Source: Citrobacter amalonaticus (GTDB taxonomy: Bacteria > Pseudomonadota > Gammaproteobacteria > Enterobacterales > Enterobacteriaceae). From it: a DNA stretch of 39,199 nt. This document shows, piece after piece, positions 9,787 through 29,704 of this stretch (positions are counted from its first letter, which is position 1; every line of letters begins with the position of its first letter). Location: assembly GCF_002918555.1 (NCBI RefSeq), contig NZ_PQMB01000011.1, forward strand, positions 300 through 39,498, written 5' to 3'. Under the pieces are notes generated by a model. It was not told the origin of the DNA. It did not search any database and saw nothing but the letters and a program-made list of their open reading frames with translations. The translations under genes and the position numbers were made by a program.

Positions 9787-10001
9787 CAGGCTACTGAAAG
9801 CAGAAGGCCAGTGGTAAAAAAGTGATTCACTTTCTTGCCACTGGCCTCCCAGTTACTCCGGTTACCATGCTTACCTTTACGCAGATAGCTCCCTTTCCCT
9901 TTCTTGTTTTTTTCAACACGTTGTCTGAACAGTGGGTCATGCAGTAACGCCTCTATGGCATTGTCCTTTATCTGCCCTTTCATATGCTGATAACGACTCA
10001 T
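9783..10001 (-). CDS. arfA: ArfA, alternative ribosome-rescue factor A
   Basis: ArfA (YhdL) recruits release factor 2 to ribosomes stalled on non-stop mRNA and backs up tmRNA. The 72-residue reading frame has the conserved helix region [20 protein letters not shown] and the basic [16 protein letters not shown] tail that enters the mRNA channel. The final segment ([14 protein letters not shown]) is hydrophobic. In E. coli the arfA mRNA is cut at an internal hairpin, so the product normally lacks this tail and is degraded through tmRNA tagging unless tmRNA fails. The matching hairpin is present here (9806-9847). It converges on mscL with a 4-base overlap. Confidence 0.95.
   Translation of the reverse strand: MSRYQHMKGQIKDNAIEALLHDPLFRQRVEKNKKGKGSYLRKGKHGNRSNWEASGKKVNHFFTTGLLLSVAC
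9806..9847 (-). promoter_or_regulatory. arfA internal hairpin (RNase III/termination control)
   Basis: GGCCAGTGG (9806-9814) and CCACTGGCC (9839-9847) form a perfect 9-base stem. The inner bases AAGTGA/TCACTT allow a second stem. It lies inside the arfA 3' coding region and just downstream of mscL, so it can also act as the mscL mRNA end. In E. coli the equivalent hairpin is cleaved by RNase III and yields non-stop arfA mRNA. Confidence 0.85.
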
Positions 10002-10058
10002 AATAGCTCCAGTTTGTATGGTTTAACGGCGCAAGTTTAGTCCCGCCAGATTAATAAA

Positions 10059-10484
10059 TCAACCACCCGACTTTACTCCGCTGGCCCCCTGCTCCAGCGC
10101 TTCCAGTATCGAGCAGTACACACTACTGTGTGCAGTTCCACAGCAGGCATCATTCAGACGTTGCAATGAGCGCTGCATGCTTTGCAGTTCGGCAATTCTG
10201 GCTTCAACCTCTTTCAGTCTCTCCTGAACAATCCCTTTAGATTCCTGGCAGGTGTGATGCTCTGGATCAACGCGGATCGACAATAGTTCACGGATCGACT
10301 CAAGCGTAAAACCAAGTTGTCGGGCATAGCGGATAAATTTGAGACGCTGAAGATCGTTTTCCGTATACAACCGAAATCCTCCTTCCGTGCGCACCTCATG
10401 TTCCATCATTTGCTGCTTTTCATAGTAGCGGATGGTATCAGGAGTCACTTCCGCCAGTTTTGCCAGTTCACCAATGCGATACAT
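10059..10484 (-). CDS. zntR: ZntR, MerR-family zinc-responsive activator
   Basis: ZntR activates the zinc exporter gene zntA when Zn(II) is in excess, by DNA distortion at a promoter with a long spacer. The 141-residue frame starting MYRIGELAK matches E. coli. An N-terminal MerR winged helix-turn-helix spans about 1-70 and a coiled-coil dimer helix about 75-115. The C-terminal metal loop has CCGTAHSSVYC. Zn-ligand cysteines are C79 region (HTCQES), CC and C. An in-frame extension of 16 codons upstream is rejected because it has no family counterpart. It lies 10 bases after yhdN, probably co-transcribed. zntA is not in this window. Confidence 0.96.
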   Translation of the reverse strand: MYRIGELAKLAEVTPDTIRYYEKQQMMEHEVRTEGGFRLYTENDLQRLKFIRYARQLGFTLESIRELLSIRVDPEHHTCQESKGIVQERLKEVEARIAELQSMQRSLQRLNDACCGTAHSSVYCSILEALEQGASGVKSGG

Positions 10485-10494
10485 ACAGGCTCCA

Positions 10495-10863
10495 TTAATT
10501 GTTATCAATCTTCTGCAGCAGTTTGTCTGCATACTCGCCGCGTAAAAATTCGGTGCTTAGCCCAGCCTGACGCAACTTCATTTCGAGGAGAGATAATCGG
10601 CGACTCAATTCTGGGTACTGCGGATCATCTTGCCGAACGCCTTTAAGTAGATCCAGCAGCTGAATGGCTTCTTTGCGCTGTTCAAGTTCTGGCGGAAGAC
10701 AGCCCGCATTTTTCAACAGGCGATAACCCGCGCGGAGTTCCGCTGGAACATACGAGTCATCATCCAGAATCAGCGGTTCGCCGCTGCCAGAGAGATTCTG
10801 AAATTCTCCCTTCGTCTGTGCATCAATAATATGACGCTCCGCCCACTGGTCCAGTAACCACAT
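10495..10863 (-). CDS. yhdN: YhdN, DUF1992 (DnaJ-associated domain) protein
   Basis: This 122-residue cytoplasmic protein from the ATG at 10863 (MWLLDQWAERHI) matches E. coli YhdN. It has the DUF1992 core GEFxNLxGxGxPL followed by DDDSYVPAELRAGYRLLKNAG and a charged helical C-terminal half. Its role is unknown. An in-frame start 7 codons earlier (10884) exists, but the shorter one fits the family. The gene lies between the rplQ terminator and zntR, on the same strand, and is probably expressed separately from the alpha operon. Confidence 0.92.
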   Translation of the reverse strand: MWLLDQWAERHIIDAQTKGEFQNLSGSGEPLILDDDSYVPAELRAGYRLLKNAGCLPPELEQRKEAIQLLDLLKGVRQDDPQYPELSRRLSLLEMKLRQAGLSTEFLRGEYADKLLQKIDNN

Positions 10864-10927
10864 AAACGCTCCAGGGATGAACAAAAAGAGTACAGATATT
10901 GTAGATAAGTGAGGGCGGGGCAGATAT

Positions 10928-10955
10928 AAAAAAACCCGCCGGAGCGGGTTTTTTT
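10928..10955 (-). terminator. Rho-independent terminator of the alpha operon
   Basis: ACCCGC (10934-10939) and GCGGGT (10944-10949) pair around a 4-base loop, flanked by seven A on one side and seven T on the other. It can work in both directions. It lies 13 bases past the rplQ stop (minus strand) and ends the alpha operon. Confidence 0.93.
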
Positions 10956-10968
10956 ACGTTACCACAGA

Positions 10969-11379
<411 letters not shown>

Positions 11380-11395
11380 TTAACCTGTGATCCGG

Positions 11396-12385
11396 TTACT
11401 CGTCAGCGATGCTTGCCGGTGGCCAGTTTTCCAGGCGCATGCCCAGAGACAGTCCACGGGAAGCCAGCACGTCTTTAATCTCAGTAAGAGATTTTTTACC
11501 AAGGTTAGGCGTCTTAAGAAGCTCAACCTCAGTACGCTGTACCAGATCACCGATATAGTGGATAGCTTCTGCTTTAAGGCAGTTAGCAGAGCGGACAGTC
11601 AATTCCAGATCGTCAACAGGGCGCAGCAGGATCGGATCGAATTCTGGTTTCTCTTCTTTCACTTCCGGCTGACGTACATCACGTAAATCAACAAAAGCTT
11701 CCAGTTGTTCAGCCAGAATGGTCGCCGCACGACGAATCGCCTCTTCAGGATCGATTGTGCCGTTGGTTTCCATTTCGATGACCAGCTTGTCCAGGTCGGT
11801 ACGCTGTTCTACACGCGCTGCTTCAACATTGTAGGCAATACGCTCTACAGGGCTGTAGCATGCGTCGACCAGCAGACGGCCGATTGGGCGCTCATCTTCT
11901 TCCGAATGAATTCGGGTAGAAGCCGGCACATAACCACGACCGCGCTGAACTTTGATACGCATGCTAATAGACGCGTTCTCATCGGTCAGGTGGCAGATCA
12001 CGTGCTGCGGCTTGACGATTTCGACATCACCGTCGTGGGTAATGTCGGCTGCAGTCACAGGGCCAATGCCAGATTTATTCAAGGTAAGAATAACTTCATC
12101 TTTACCCTGAACTCTCACCGCCAGCCCTTTCAGGTTGAGCAGGATCTCCAGGATATCCTCCTGAACGCCTTCTTTGGTGCTGTACTCATGTAGTACACCA
12201 TCAATCTCAACCTCGGTCACCGCGCAACCCGGCATCGATGAGAGCAGAATACGGCGCAGTGCGTTACCCAAAGTATGGCCGAAGCCACGCTCTAAAGGCT
12301 CAAGGGTCACCTTGGCGTGCGTCGAACTCACTTGCTCGATATCTACCAGGCGCGGTTTTAGAAACTCTGTCACAGAACCCTGCAT
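11396..12385 (-). CDS. rpoA: RNA polymerase alpha subunit
   Basis: Alpha dimerises to start RNA polymerase assembly and contacts UP elements and activators through its C-terminal domain. The 329-residue protein has the usual layout. The N-terminal dimerisation domain is about 8-235, with the conserved [21 protein letters not shown] flexible linker covers about 236-249. The CTD from about 250 has the helix-hairpin region [21 protein letters not shown] and ends [11 protein letters not shown], identical to E. coli as I recall it. It is co-transcribed with the S13, S11, S4 and L17 genes. Confidence 0.99.
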
Positions 12386-12410
12386 TGTGTCCTCTCTTTG
12401 GTACTAAGCT

Positions 12411-13457
<1,047 letters not shown>

Positions 13458-13470
13458 TCAATCACCCCGA

Positions 13471-13910
<440 letters not shown>

Positions 13911-13916
13911 AAAAGA

Positions 13917-13942
13917 TTGGCTGGCTAATCTAGCCAGCTCAA
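13917..13942 (-). terminator. Hairpin between rpmJ and rpsM (spc operon end/partial terminator)
   Basis: CTGGCTA (13921-13927) and TAGCCAG (13931-13937) form a 7-base stem with a 3-base loop, extendable by weaker pairs. On the minus strand it is followed by CCAATCTTTTG. It sits at the end of the spc operon, where partial termination and read-through into the alpha operon would be expected. Confidence 0.7.
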
Positions 13943-13973
13943 CCCAACTTTGCAAGAAAAATATGCGAAAAAA

Positions 13974-15453
<1,480 letters not shown>

Positions 15454-15460
15454 CTGCTAC

Positions 15461-16594
<1,134 letters not shown>

Positions 16595-16599
16595 CTACC

Positions 16600-17907
<1,308 letters not shown>

Positions 17908-17934
17908 TTACTCCCGTGATTCAATTGGTGACAA

Positions 17935-18240
<306 letters not shown>

Positions 18241-18254
18241 TTAGTAACCCTACC

Positions 18255-19517
<1,263 letters not shown>

Positions 19518-19556
19518 CTAATGTCAACTACTACTGAGACCCGAAATCAGGTCGTT

Positions 19557-19589
19557 AAAAAAGCCCCATATCGGGGGCGCGGCATTATA
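19557..19589 (-). promoter_or_regulatory. Pspc promoter and 5'-terminal hairpin of spc mRNA
   Basis: On the minus strand a perfect -10 TATAAT (19584-19589) is preceded by a poor -35. Transcription would begin near 19577. The first transcribed bases form GCCCC/GGGGC (19574-19578 and 19563-19567) with a 6-base loop followed by six T. The promoter location matches E. coli Pspc. The hairpin lies too near the start to be an ordinary terminator and more likely forms a 5' cap-like stem. Confidence 0.75.
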
Positions 19590-19611
19590 ACACCGCTCAA
19601 ACGATATGGGT

Positions 19612-19644
19612 AGAAAAAATAAACGGCTCATCGCTGAGCCGTTT
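19612..19644 (-). terminator. Terminator at the end of the S10 operon
   Basis: AAACGGCTCA and TGAGCCGTTT (19621-19644) form a perfect 10-base stem. On the minus strand the loop is GCGA, a GNRA tetraloop. It is followed by TATTTTTTCT, giving a good rho-independent terminator 25 bases past the rpsQ stop, before Pspc. Confidence 0.9.
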
Positions 19645-19669
19645 ATTCGTATCGAGAATGGGTACTGTA

Positions 19670-21598
<1,929 letters not shown>

Positions 21599-21603
21599 CT
21601 ACC

Positions 21604-21885
<282 letters not shown>

Positions 21886-21898
21886 TTATCCTCTAAAA

Positions 21899-24294
<2,396 letters not shown>

Positions 24295-24314
24295 TCAATC
24301 GCTCAATGACCTGA

Positions 24315-24793
<479 letters not shown>

Positions 24794-24795
24794 GT

Positions 24796-24823
24796 ATTAT
24801 ACGTATAGCCGGTGCGGATGCAA
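24796..24823 (-). promoter_or_regulatory. S10 operon promoter
   Basis: Minus strand -35 TTGCAT (24818-24823), 16-base spacer, -10 TATAAT (24796-24801). The sequence matches the known E. coli S10 promoter region. The -35 lies only 10 bases past the gspB stop, so gspAB transcripts, if made, would run straight into the S10 leader. Confidence 0.85.
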
Positions 24824-24833
24824 GTGATTATGG

Positions 24834-25220
24834 CTATTTGCCATCGATTTCTCTCAGCGCTTGTTGCACACGTGACCGCAATACATCGCCATCCGGCGCT
24901 TCCTGCCCGGACGCTTCATTATATGGTATCTCTTCCAGCATACTGTCACCCTCTTCGTTCTGGGTGGGTAAATCAATGCGTATCGGCAGAGGCTTCCGCT
25001 TAAAAATGTAATGCACATCCGAGAGTTGATACGTCTGAGAATCGCTCGCTCCCTGCGTGACGGTTGTCGGATGGCGCACCAACCAGACATAATGTCCGTA
25101 GTAGCCGCACATTAGCATCAGGCTAACCCACAACAGCCAGCAACCGGAACGCAGCGCCTGCCGCCCGCGGCAACTCGACACTGTTTTCACGTCAATGGGT
25201 TGATAGATGTGCATCATCAC
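24834..25220 (-). CDS. gspB: GspB, type II secretion accessory protein
   Basis: This 128-residue protein starts at GTG (25218-25220), overlapping the gspA stop by 4 bases. ATG codons directly follow it as alternatives. One N-terminal membrane segment (about 27-48, GCWLLWVSLMLMCGYYGHYVWLV) leads to a short periplasmic part containing SDVHYIFKRKPLPIRIDLPT. This pattern (inner-membrane anchor, then a conserved Y-x-F-x-x-x-P-L patch) is that of GspB proteins. In species with GspA they form the GspAB complex that helps the secretin GspD assemble through peptidoglycan. Sequence conservation is low, so much of the assignment depends on its link to gspA. Confidence 0.85.
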   Translation of the reverse strand: MMMHIYQPIDVKTVSSCRGRQALRSGCWLLWVSLMLMCGYYGHYVWLVRHPTTVTQGASDSQTYQLSDVHYIFKRKPLPIRIDLPTQNEEGDSMLEEIPYNEASGQEAPDGDVLRSRVQQALREIDGK

Positions 25221-26731
25221 ACACGCTCCTTAGATGGCGTATGTGTTAGCACAGGTATCGCCTCATTGATTAATACCGGCGCGTCTCCAAGGCTCTGACG
25301 TAGCCTTATCAAAGTCTCTTTTCCCGGTTTACCATCCACAGGCAAATTCTCCCGCTGCTGGAATACTTTGACCTTCTCGATTAACCATGGCGTCCATGAG
25401 CCTGATTTATCACCGGGAACGCCCAGCGCGCGGCTCAGCATCGTATCAAACCAGATGATGGTTTCCGCCGGACTCTTTTCACCGATCTGCATTTTCCCAT
25501 CAGGCGTTAAATTGAGCATCAGGGTATAATTTCCCTGCCAGTGCTTCGTCAGCCACTCCTGGCTGACGATCCAGGTTTTATTATCAATGATAAGATCCAG
25601 CTCGTTTCCTGATACACGCATCACAACACCGTAGACCGGTTGTTTATCGATATTCAAATGCGCGATCCACGGCAACCCGCGCCTGATGAGGTTATCTAAA
25701 CGTTCCTTGCCGCTTTCACACACCAACTCAGCGCGATCGGCCTGGTCACACCATGCCTCGTCATGCGCCGTGTCGAATCCCCAGACGCTGAATAATTGCT
25801 GCATGGCGTCGCGTAATCCTCCCCGTGCGCCGCCAATATCCGGCAGGTTTTCCCTTTTTTGCGTCATCGTCGCCGTTAACCCGGCGGGCACAGGAAGCTG
25901 AAGGGGAAAAACGTCGACCGCCAGCCAGCCGAACGTCAAAGCCAGCGCAGCGTAAAGTCCGGGCAATATGCCCTTACGCAATACGCAAGGGCGGAGAGTA
26001 AATGTTTCCAGCAACAATTTTTCCTGTTGAGCGGTTAACACATCCGCCTGTCTGTCCGTTGCCATTTTTCTCGCCGCCCGGGCGATGCGCCCCAGCAACG
26101 CCAGGTTTCCCTGAACCGCCCGAACCGCTTTGCGCACAAATTCATGACGCATCCGCACAGGCTCGCCATCCGCCTCACGCAGTTGCTGTTGACGCATAAA
26201 ATCAAGATATTCGTCGTCCGTCGGCGCAGCGATGACCGCCGACAGCGTAACACGCCGTTTCAGTCGTCGGTTCCGCCTGAGCGCTTCGCCACCCACCAGC
26301 AGCAAGCTGGCGCCAGCGTCAAATGAAGCCGCCAGATGACGGAAATTATCGACAAATGCCGGGAGATGTCTGGCGAGCGCGTCAGCATTATCAATGACAA
26401 TTATTATTGGTTGCGCAGCCGGACTAAGGGCAGGCATCAACGTTGACCAGAAACGGCTAATTCTTACATCTCGCCAGTCTGGCTGGAGTTTTCCGTGTGT
26501 ACACGCCGTGTGTGTCAATTGACAGAAACCAGAGAAACCGGTAGCGGTAAACACCACCACCCTGCCGGGAAAATCCTTACCTGACTGATAAATAAGCGTC
26601 GATTTACCACACCCCGGTTTGCCGCATAATACGCCCACATCGCCAGCACCCAGCTCATGAATAAAGATATTCTTGATAAGGATATGTTGCGAAAAAGAGT
26701 AATTTGCATACGGTAATTCGCGTTCAGCCAT
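25217..26731 (-). CDS. gspA: GspA, ATPase of the GspAB secretin-assembly complex
   Basis: GspA is an inner-membrane AAA-type ATPase with a periplasmic peptidoglycan-binding part. The 504-residue protein has Walker A GKPGCGKST at 37-45 and a Walker B-like IIIVIDNADAL near 134-144. One membrane segment lies near 252-275 (GILPGLYAALALTFGWLAVDVF). A periplasmic C-terminal half includes a PG_binding_1-like segment near 455-485 (VKVFQQRENLPVDGKPGKETLIRLRQ region). It is divergent from gspC, and the ATG at 26731 follows GGAAC. It is coupled to gspB by overlap. In E. coli K-12 gspAB and gspC-O are silenced by H-NS; the AT-rich start region here fits the same idea. Confidence 0.93.
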   Translation of the reverse strand: MAERELPYANYSFSQHILIKNIFIHELGAGDVGVLCGKPGCGKSTLIYQSGKDFPGRVVVFTATGFSGFCQLTHTACTHGKLQPDWRDVRISRFWSTLMPALSPAAQPIIIVIDNADALARHLPAFVDNFRHLAASFDAGASLLLVGGEALRRNRRLKRRVTLSAVIAAPTDDEYLDFMRQQQLREADGEPVRMRHEFVRKAVRAVQGNLALLGRIARAARKMATDRQADVLTAQQEKLLLETFTLRPCVLRKGILPGLYAALALTFGWLAVDVFPLQLPVPAGLTATMTQKRENLPDIGGARGGLRDAMQQLFSVWGFDTAHDEAWCDQADRAELVCESGKERLDNLIRRGLPWIAHLNIDKQPVYGVVMRVSGNELDLIIDNKTWIVSQEWLTKHWQGNYTLMLNLTPDGKMQIGEKSPAETIIWFDTMLSRALGVPGDKSGSWTPWLIEKVKVFQQRENLPVDGKPGKETLIRLRQSLGDAPVLINEAIPVLTHTPSKERV

Positions 26732-26861
26732 CGATAAGTTCCAGTAATTGATGCGGGCATTTTAACTCATTCTGTGTCAGGTAAATATTATCAATTTTTA
26801 TATTTGAATTAAGCGACATGTTCCGACGATTAAATTGAAAACATGAAAGTAAGCCTATATC
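26732..26861. promoter_or_regulatory. AT-rich divergent gspA/gspC promoter region
   Basis: This 130-base gap separates divergent gspA and gspC and is strikingly A/T rich (for example ATATTATCAATTTTTATATTT near 26787). A possible gspC promoter is TTGAAA (26835-26840), 15-base spacer, TATATC (26856-26861), which would favour a gspC start later than 26862. The composition fits an H-NS-bound nucleation region as reported for the K-12 gsp promoters. That binding is an inference here. Confidence 0.6.
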
Positions 26862-27695
26862 ATGCTTCTCCCGAAAAGAACAGGCATGCTAATAACAATG
26901 GATGTTATCGCGAAGCAGTTTACCTTTATATTTAAGAGAAAGCGTACCAATGTGCTGTACTGCGTTCTGTTTTTTGTCAGTGTCATTGTTATTATTCATT
27001 CGTTATATGTTTATAGGGTATTTATTGATTCAAGCAATGCGAAAAGCAAAACCAGTCACTCAATAAATGCCGTTGTCCTCAGGCTGCCAATGAATTTACC
27101 GAAAAACAGTAGGGGAAATGCGCCTGATAATAAAGAAGATGTTTCAATTAAAAATTCAACGCTCAATCTCCAGCTAAATGGCATTATTGCGAGCACGCTA
27201 AAAACACGTTCACAGGCTATTATCACCATTAATGAGAAAGCAAAATTTTACAGTACCGGAGATAAGCTTGACGATCTCCCTGACGTAAAAATTACGGATA
27301 TTGATAATAATAGCGTGACGGTTGATAGCAATGGCTCCCGGCAACGCATCGTTTTTATTGATGAGCCTGATATATCCTCTAGGGTGCCGGCACCATCGCT
27401 GCCACATGACAGCGCGCCACATTCCCTCAGCGACATCATTATTACTAACTTTTTCTATCAGCAGGAAGCGCTGCAGGGCGTCAGATTAAACACCCGTGGC
27501 CCGGTTGTACGTTTTATAGCAACCGGACTCAGGCCAGGCGATATTGCGATCAAGATGAACAACCATCCGCTAACTCAGGAAGCGTCAGCAAAAGCGGCAC
27601 TACAGGAATTTGTAACCTTAAACTCTGCCCAGTTCACCGTGATACGAAACGGTCAGGAAGCGCTGGTGAATGTATCCGTTACTGAGAATGATTAA
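26862..27695 (+). CDS. gspC: GspC, type II secretion inner-membrane linker to the secretin
   Basis: GspC connects the inner-membrane platform (GspL/M) to the secretin GspD and contributes to substrate choice. The 277-residue frame has a short cytoplasmic N terminus and one membrane helix near 31-51 (VLYCVLFFVSVIVIIHSLYVY). The homology-region (HR) domain near 98-165 begins LQLNGIIAS and includes the TGDKL motif. A PDZ-like C-terminal domain near 190-275 contains GVRLNTRGP and GLRPGDIAIKMNN. Alternative starts at 26886 and 26898 are possible; ribosome-binding evidence is weak for all. The gene is AT-richer than gspD-M. It ends 17 bases before gspD. Confidence 0.93.
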   Translation: MLLPKRTGMLITMDVIAKQFTFIFKRKRTNVLYCVLFFVSVIVIIHSLYVYRVFIDSSNAKSKTSHSINAVVLRLPMNLPKNSRGNAPDNKEDVSIKNSTLNLQLNGIIASTLKTRSQAIITINEKAKFYSTGDKLDDLPDVKITDIDNNSVTVDSNGSRQRIVFIDEPDISSRVPAPSLPHDSAPHSLSDIIITNFFYQQEALQGVRLNTRGPVVRFIATGLRPGDIAIKMNNHPLTQEASAKAALQEFVTLNSAQFTVIRNGQEALVNVSVTEND

Positions 27696-27712
27696 CCTTA
27701 AGGACGACAAAA

Positions 27713-29698
27713 TTGCGCAAAGGAATTAAAAAAACGGCTGCATGGATACTGGCGCTACAGTTTTGCTTCTTTCCATTTCAAACCATGTCAGCGCAATATT
27801 CGGCAAACTTCCAGGATGCGGATCTCCGGGAGTTTATTACCTCGGTCAGTAAGCAAATGGGCAAAACCATTCTGATCGATCCGTCCGTCCAGGGAAAAAT
27901 CTCCGTTCGCAGCTTTGACAGTTTCAACGAGGAGGAATACTACCAGTTTTTTCTCAGCGTTCTCGATATCTACGGCTACTCGGTTATCACCCTGGATAAC
28001 GGCCTGCTGAAGGTTGTTCGCTCCGTAACGCTTAAGACCGCGCCGGGAAAAGTATTGGCACAGTCGCAACCGGCGGTCGGCGATGAATTTATCACCCGCG
28101 TCGTGGCGCTGAAAAATGTCCCGGTACGCGATCTGGCGCCGCTATTACGCCAGATGATGGACAGCGGCGGCATCGGCAACGTCGTGCACTATGATCCTTC
28201 TAATGCGCTGTTGATCACCGGCAAAGCCAATATAGTCAATCGCATCCTTGAGGTTGTGAAACGGGTCGATGTTATCGGTACTCAGGAACGTGAGCTTATC
28301 AAACTGCGCTACGCCTCGGCAGTTGATTTATCTGACGTAATTAACAGCCTGATTCGCGAAGAGTCAAAGGAAAACCCAACGCAGATCCTGCTGCCTAAAA
28401 TTGTCGCCGACAAGCGCACCAACGCCCTTCTTATCAGCGGGCCGGACAATGTGCGCCAGCGGATGAAATCTTTAATCACTAAACTGGATATCGAACAGAC
28501 CACGCAGGGCAATACCCGCGTGTTCTATCTGAAATACGCCAAAGCCACTAAAATCGTTGAAGTGCTGACCGGCGTGTCAACCAAACTGACGGAAGACAAG
28601 CAGGCGTCTTCGCAGAGCGTGTCTACCCCTTCCCGGGATGTCTCGATTAACGCCGATGAACAAACCAACTCGGTGGTGATTACCGCTGACCAGAGCACCA
28701 TGCAGGAGCTGGAAAAAGTCATCGCTCGTCTGGATATTCGCCGCGCACAGGTACTGGTTGAAGCCATCATTGTGGAAGTCCAGGATGGCAACGGCCTGAA
28801 TCTTGGCGTGCAGTGGGCCAACAGCAAGGTCGGCGGTCAGCAGTTTACCAAAACGGGGCTGCCTATTTTCGACGCATCAAGAGGCGCGCGCCAGTTTGAT
28901 AAAAACGATTCGATGACCAGCGACAACCCTGTCGCCAGCGCGTTAAGCAGTTTTAACGGCCTGGCGACAGGCTTCTTTGAGGGGGACTGGAGCGTCTTGC
29001 TCACCGCGCTCTCCTCCGACAACAAAAACGATATCCTCGCCACCCCCAGCATTGTGACGCTGGATAACAAAGAAGCATCGTTTAATGTTGGTCAGGATGT
29101 GCCGGTGCTTTCCGGCTCGCAAACGACCTCCGGCGACAACGTCTTCAATACGGTCGAACGTAAAACCGTCGGCACCAAACTGAAGGTCACACCGCAAATC
29201 AACGAAGGCGACGCGGTGCTGATGGAGATCGAGCAGGAGGTGTCGAGCGTCGATACCGCTTCCGGTAACGCCAGCGATCTTGGTCCGACGTTCAACACCC
29301 GCACTATCCAGAATGCCGTGCTGGTCAAAAGCGGCGAAACCGTGGTGCTGGGTGGCCTGCTGGATGATTCAAGTAGAGAGCAGGTTTCCAAAGTACCGCT
29401 GCTGGGCGATATCCCTGTTCTCGGACAGCTATTCCGCTACACCTCAACGGAAAATACGAAGCGCAATTTGATGGTCTTTATCAGGCCGACCATTATTCGC
29501 GACGACGAGGTTTATCGTTCGCTCTCAAAGGATAAGTACACCCGATTTCGTGATTTACAGCAGCAGCGTATTGATAAGCAATCCAGTGGATTGCTTGGCG
29601 TGAAGGATGAAGAACGCCCGATGCTTAAGGAGCTGAATTTCGATGTGCCGTCCGACGCGCCCAACGGCCTGCCATCGCGCAACCCCTTCCGGGAATGA
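27713..29698 (+). CDS. gspD: GspD, type II secretin (outer-membrane channel)
   Basis: GspD forms the 15-subunit outer-membrane pore through which folded proteins leave. The 661-residue protein has a signal peptide (about 1-27, basic start then ILALQFCFFPFQTMSA). The N0 domain starts YSANFQDADLREFI, and N1-N3 domains run to about 330. The secretin core has the signature VPVLSGSQTTSG...VERKTVGTKLKVTP near 460-495, and a C-terminal S-like tail covers about 615-661. The start is TTG at 27713, supported by AAGGACG 8 bases upstream and by the intact signal peptide. Compared with K-12 GspD the core is closely alike, while the N-terminal end and tail differ. No pilotin gene is adjacent. Confidence 0.96.
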   Translation: MRKGIKKTAAWILALQFCFFPFQTMSAQYSANFQDADLREFITSVSKQMGKTILIDPSVQGKISVRSFDSFNEEEYYQFFLSVLDIYGYSVITLDNGLLKVVRSVTLKTAPGKVLAQSQPAVGDEFITRVVALKNVPVRDLAPLLRQMMDSGGIGNVVHYDPSNALLITGKANIVNRILEVVKRVDVIGTQERELIKLRYASAVDLSDVINSLIREESKENPTQILLPKIVADKRTNALLISGPDNVRQRMKSLITKLDIEQTTQGNTRVFYLKYAKATKIVEVLTGVSTKLTEDKQASSQSVSTPSRDVSINADEQTNSVVITADQSTMQELEKVIARLDIRRAQVLVEAIIVEVQDGNGLNLGVQWANSKVGGQQFTKTGLPIFDASRGARQFDKNDSMTSDNPVASALSSFNGLATGFFEGDWSVLLTALSSDNKNDILATPSIVTLDNKEASFNVGQDVPVLSGSQTTSGDNVFNTVERKTVGTKLKVTPQINEGDAVLMEIEQEVSSVDTASGNASDLGPTFNTRTIQNAVLVKSGETVVLGGLLDDSSREQVSKVPLLGDIPVLGQLFRYTSTENTKRNLMVFIRPTIIRDDEVYRSLSKDKYTRFRDLQQQRIDKQSSGLLGVKDEERPMLKELNFDVPSDAPNGLPSRNPFRE

Positions 29699-29704
29699 TC
29701 CAAC

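Noticed and set aside
10485-10532. 16-codon N-terminal extension of ZntR
   Set aside because: MerR proteins of this type begin at MYRIGELAK; the extension overlaps the end of yhdN and has no family support.
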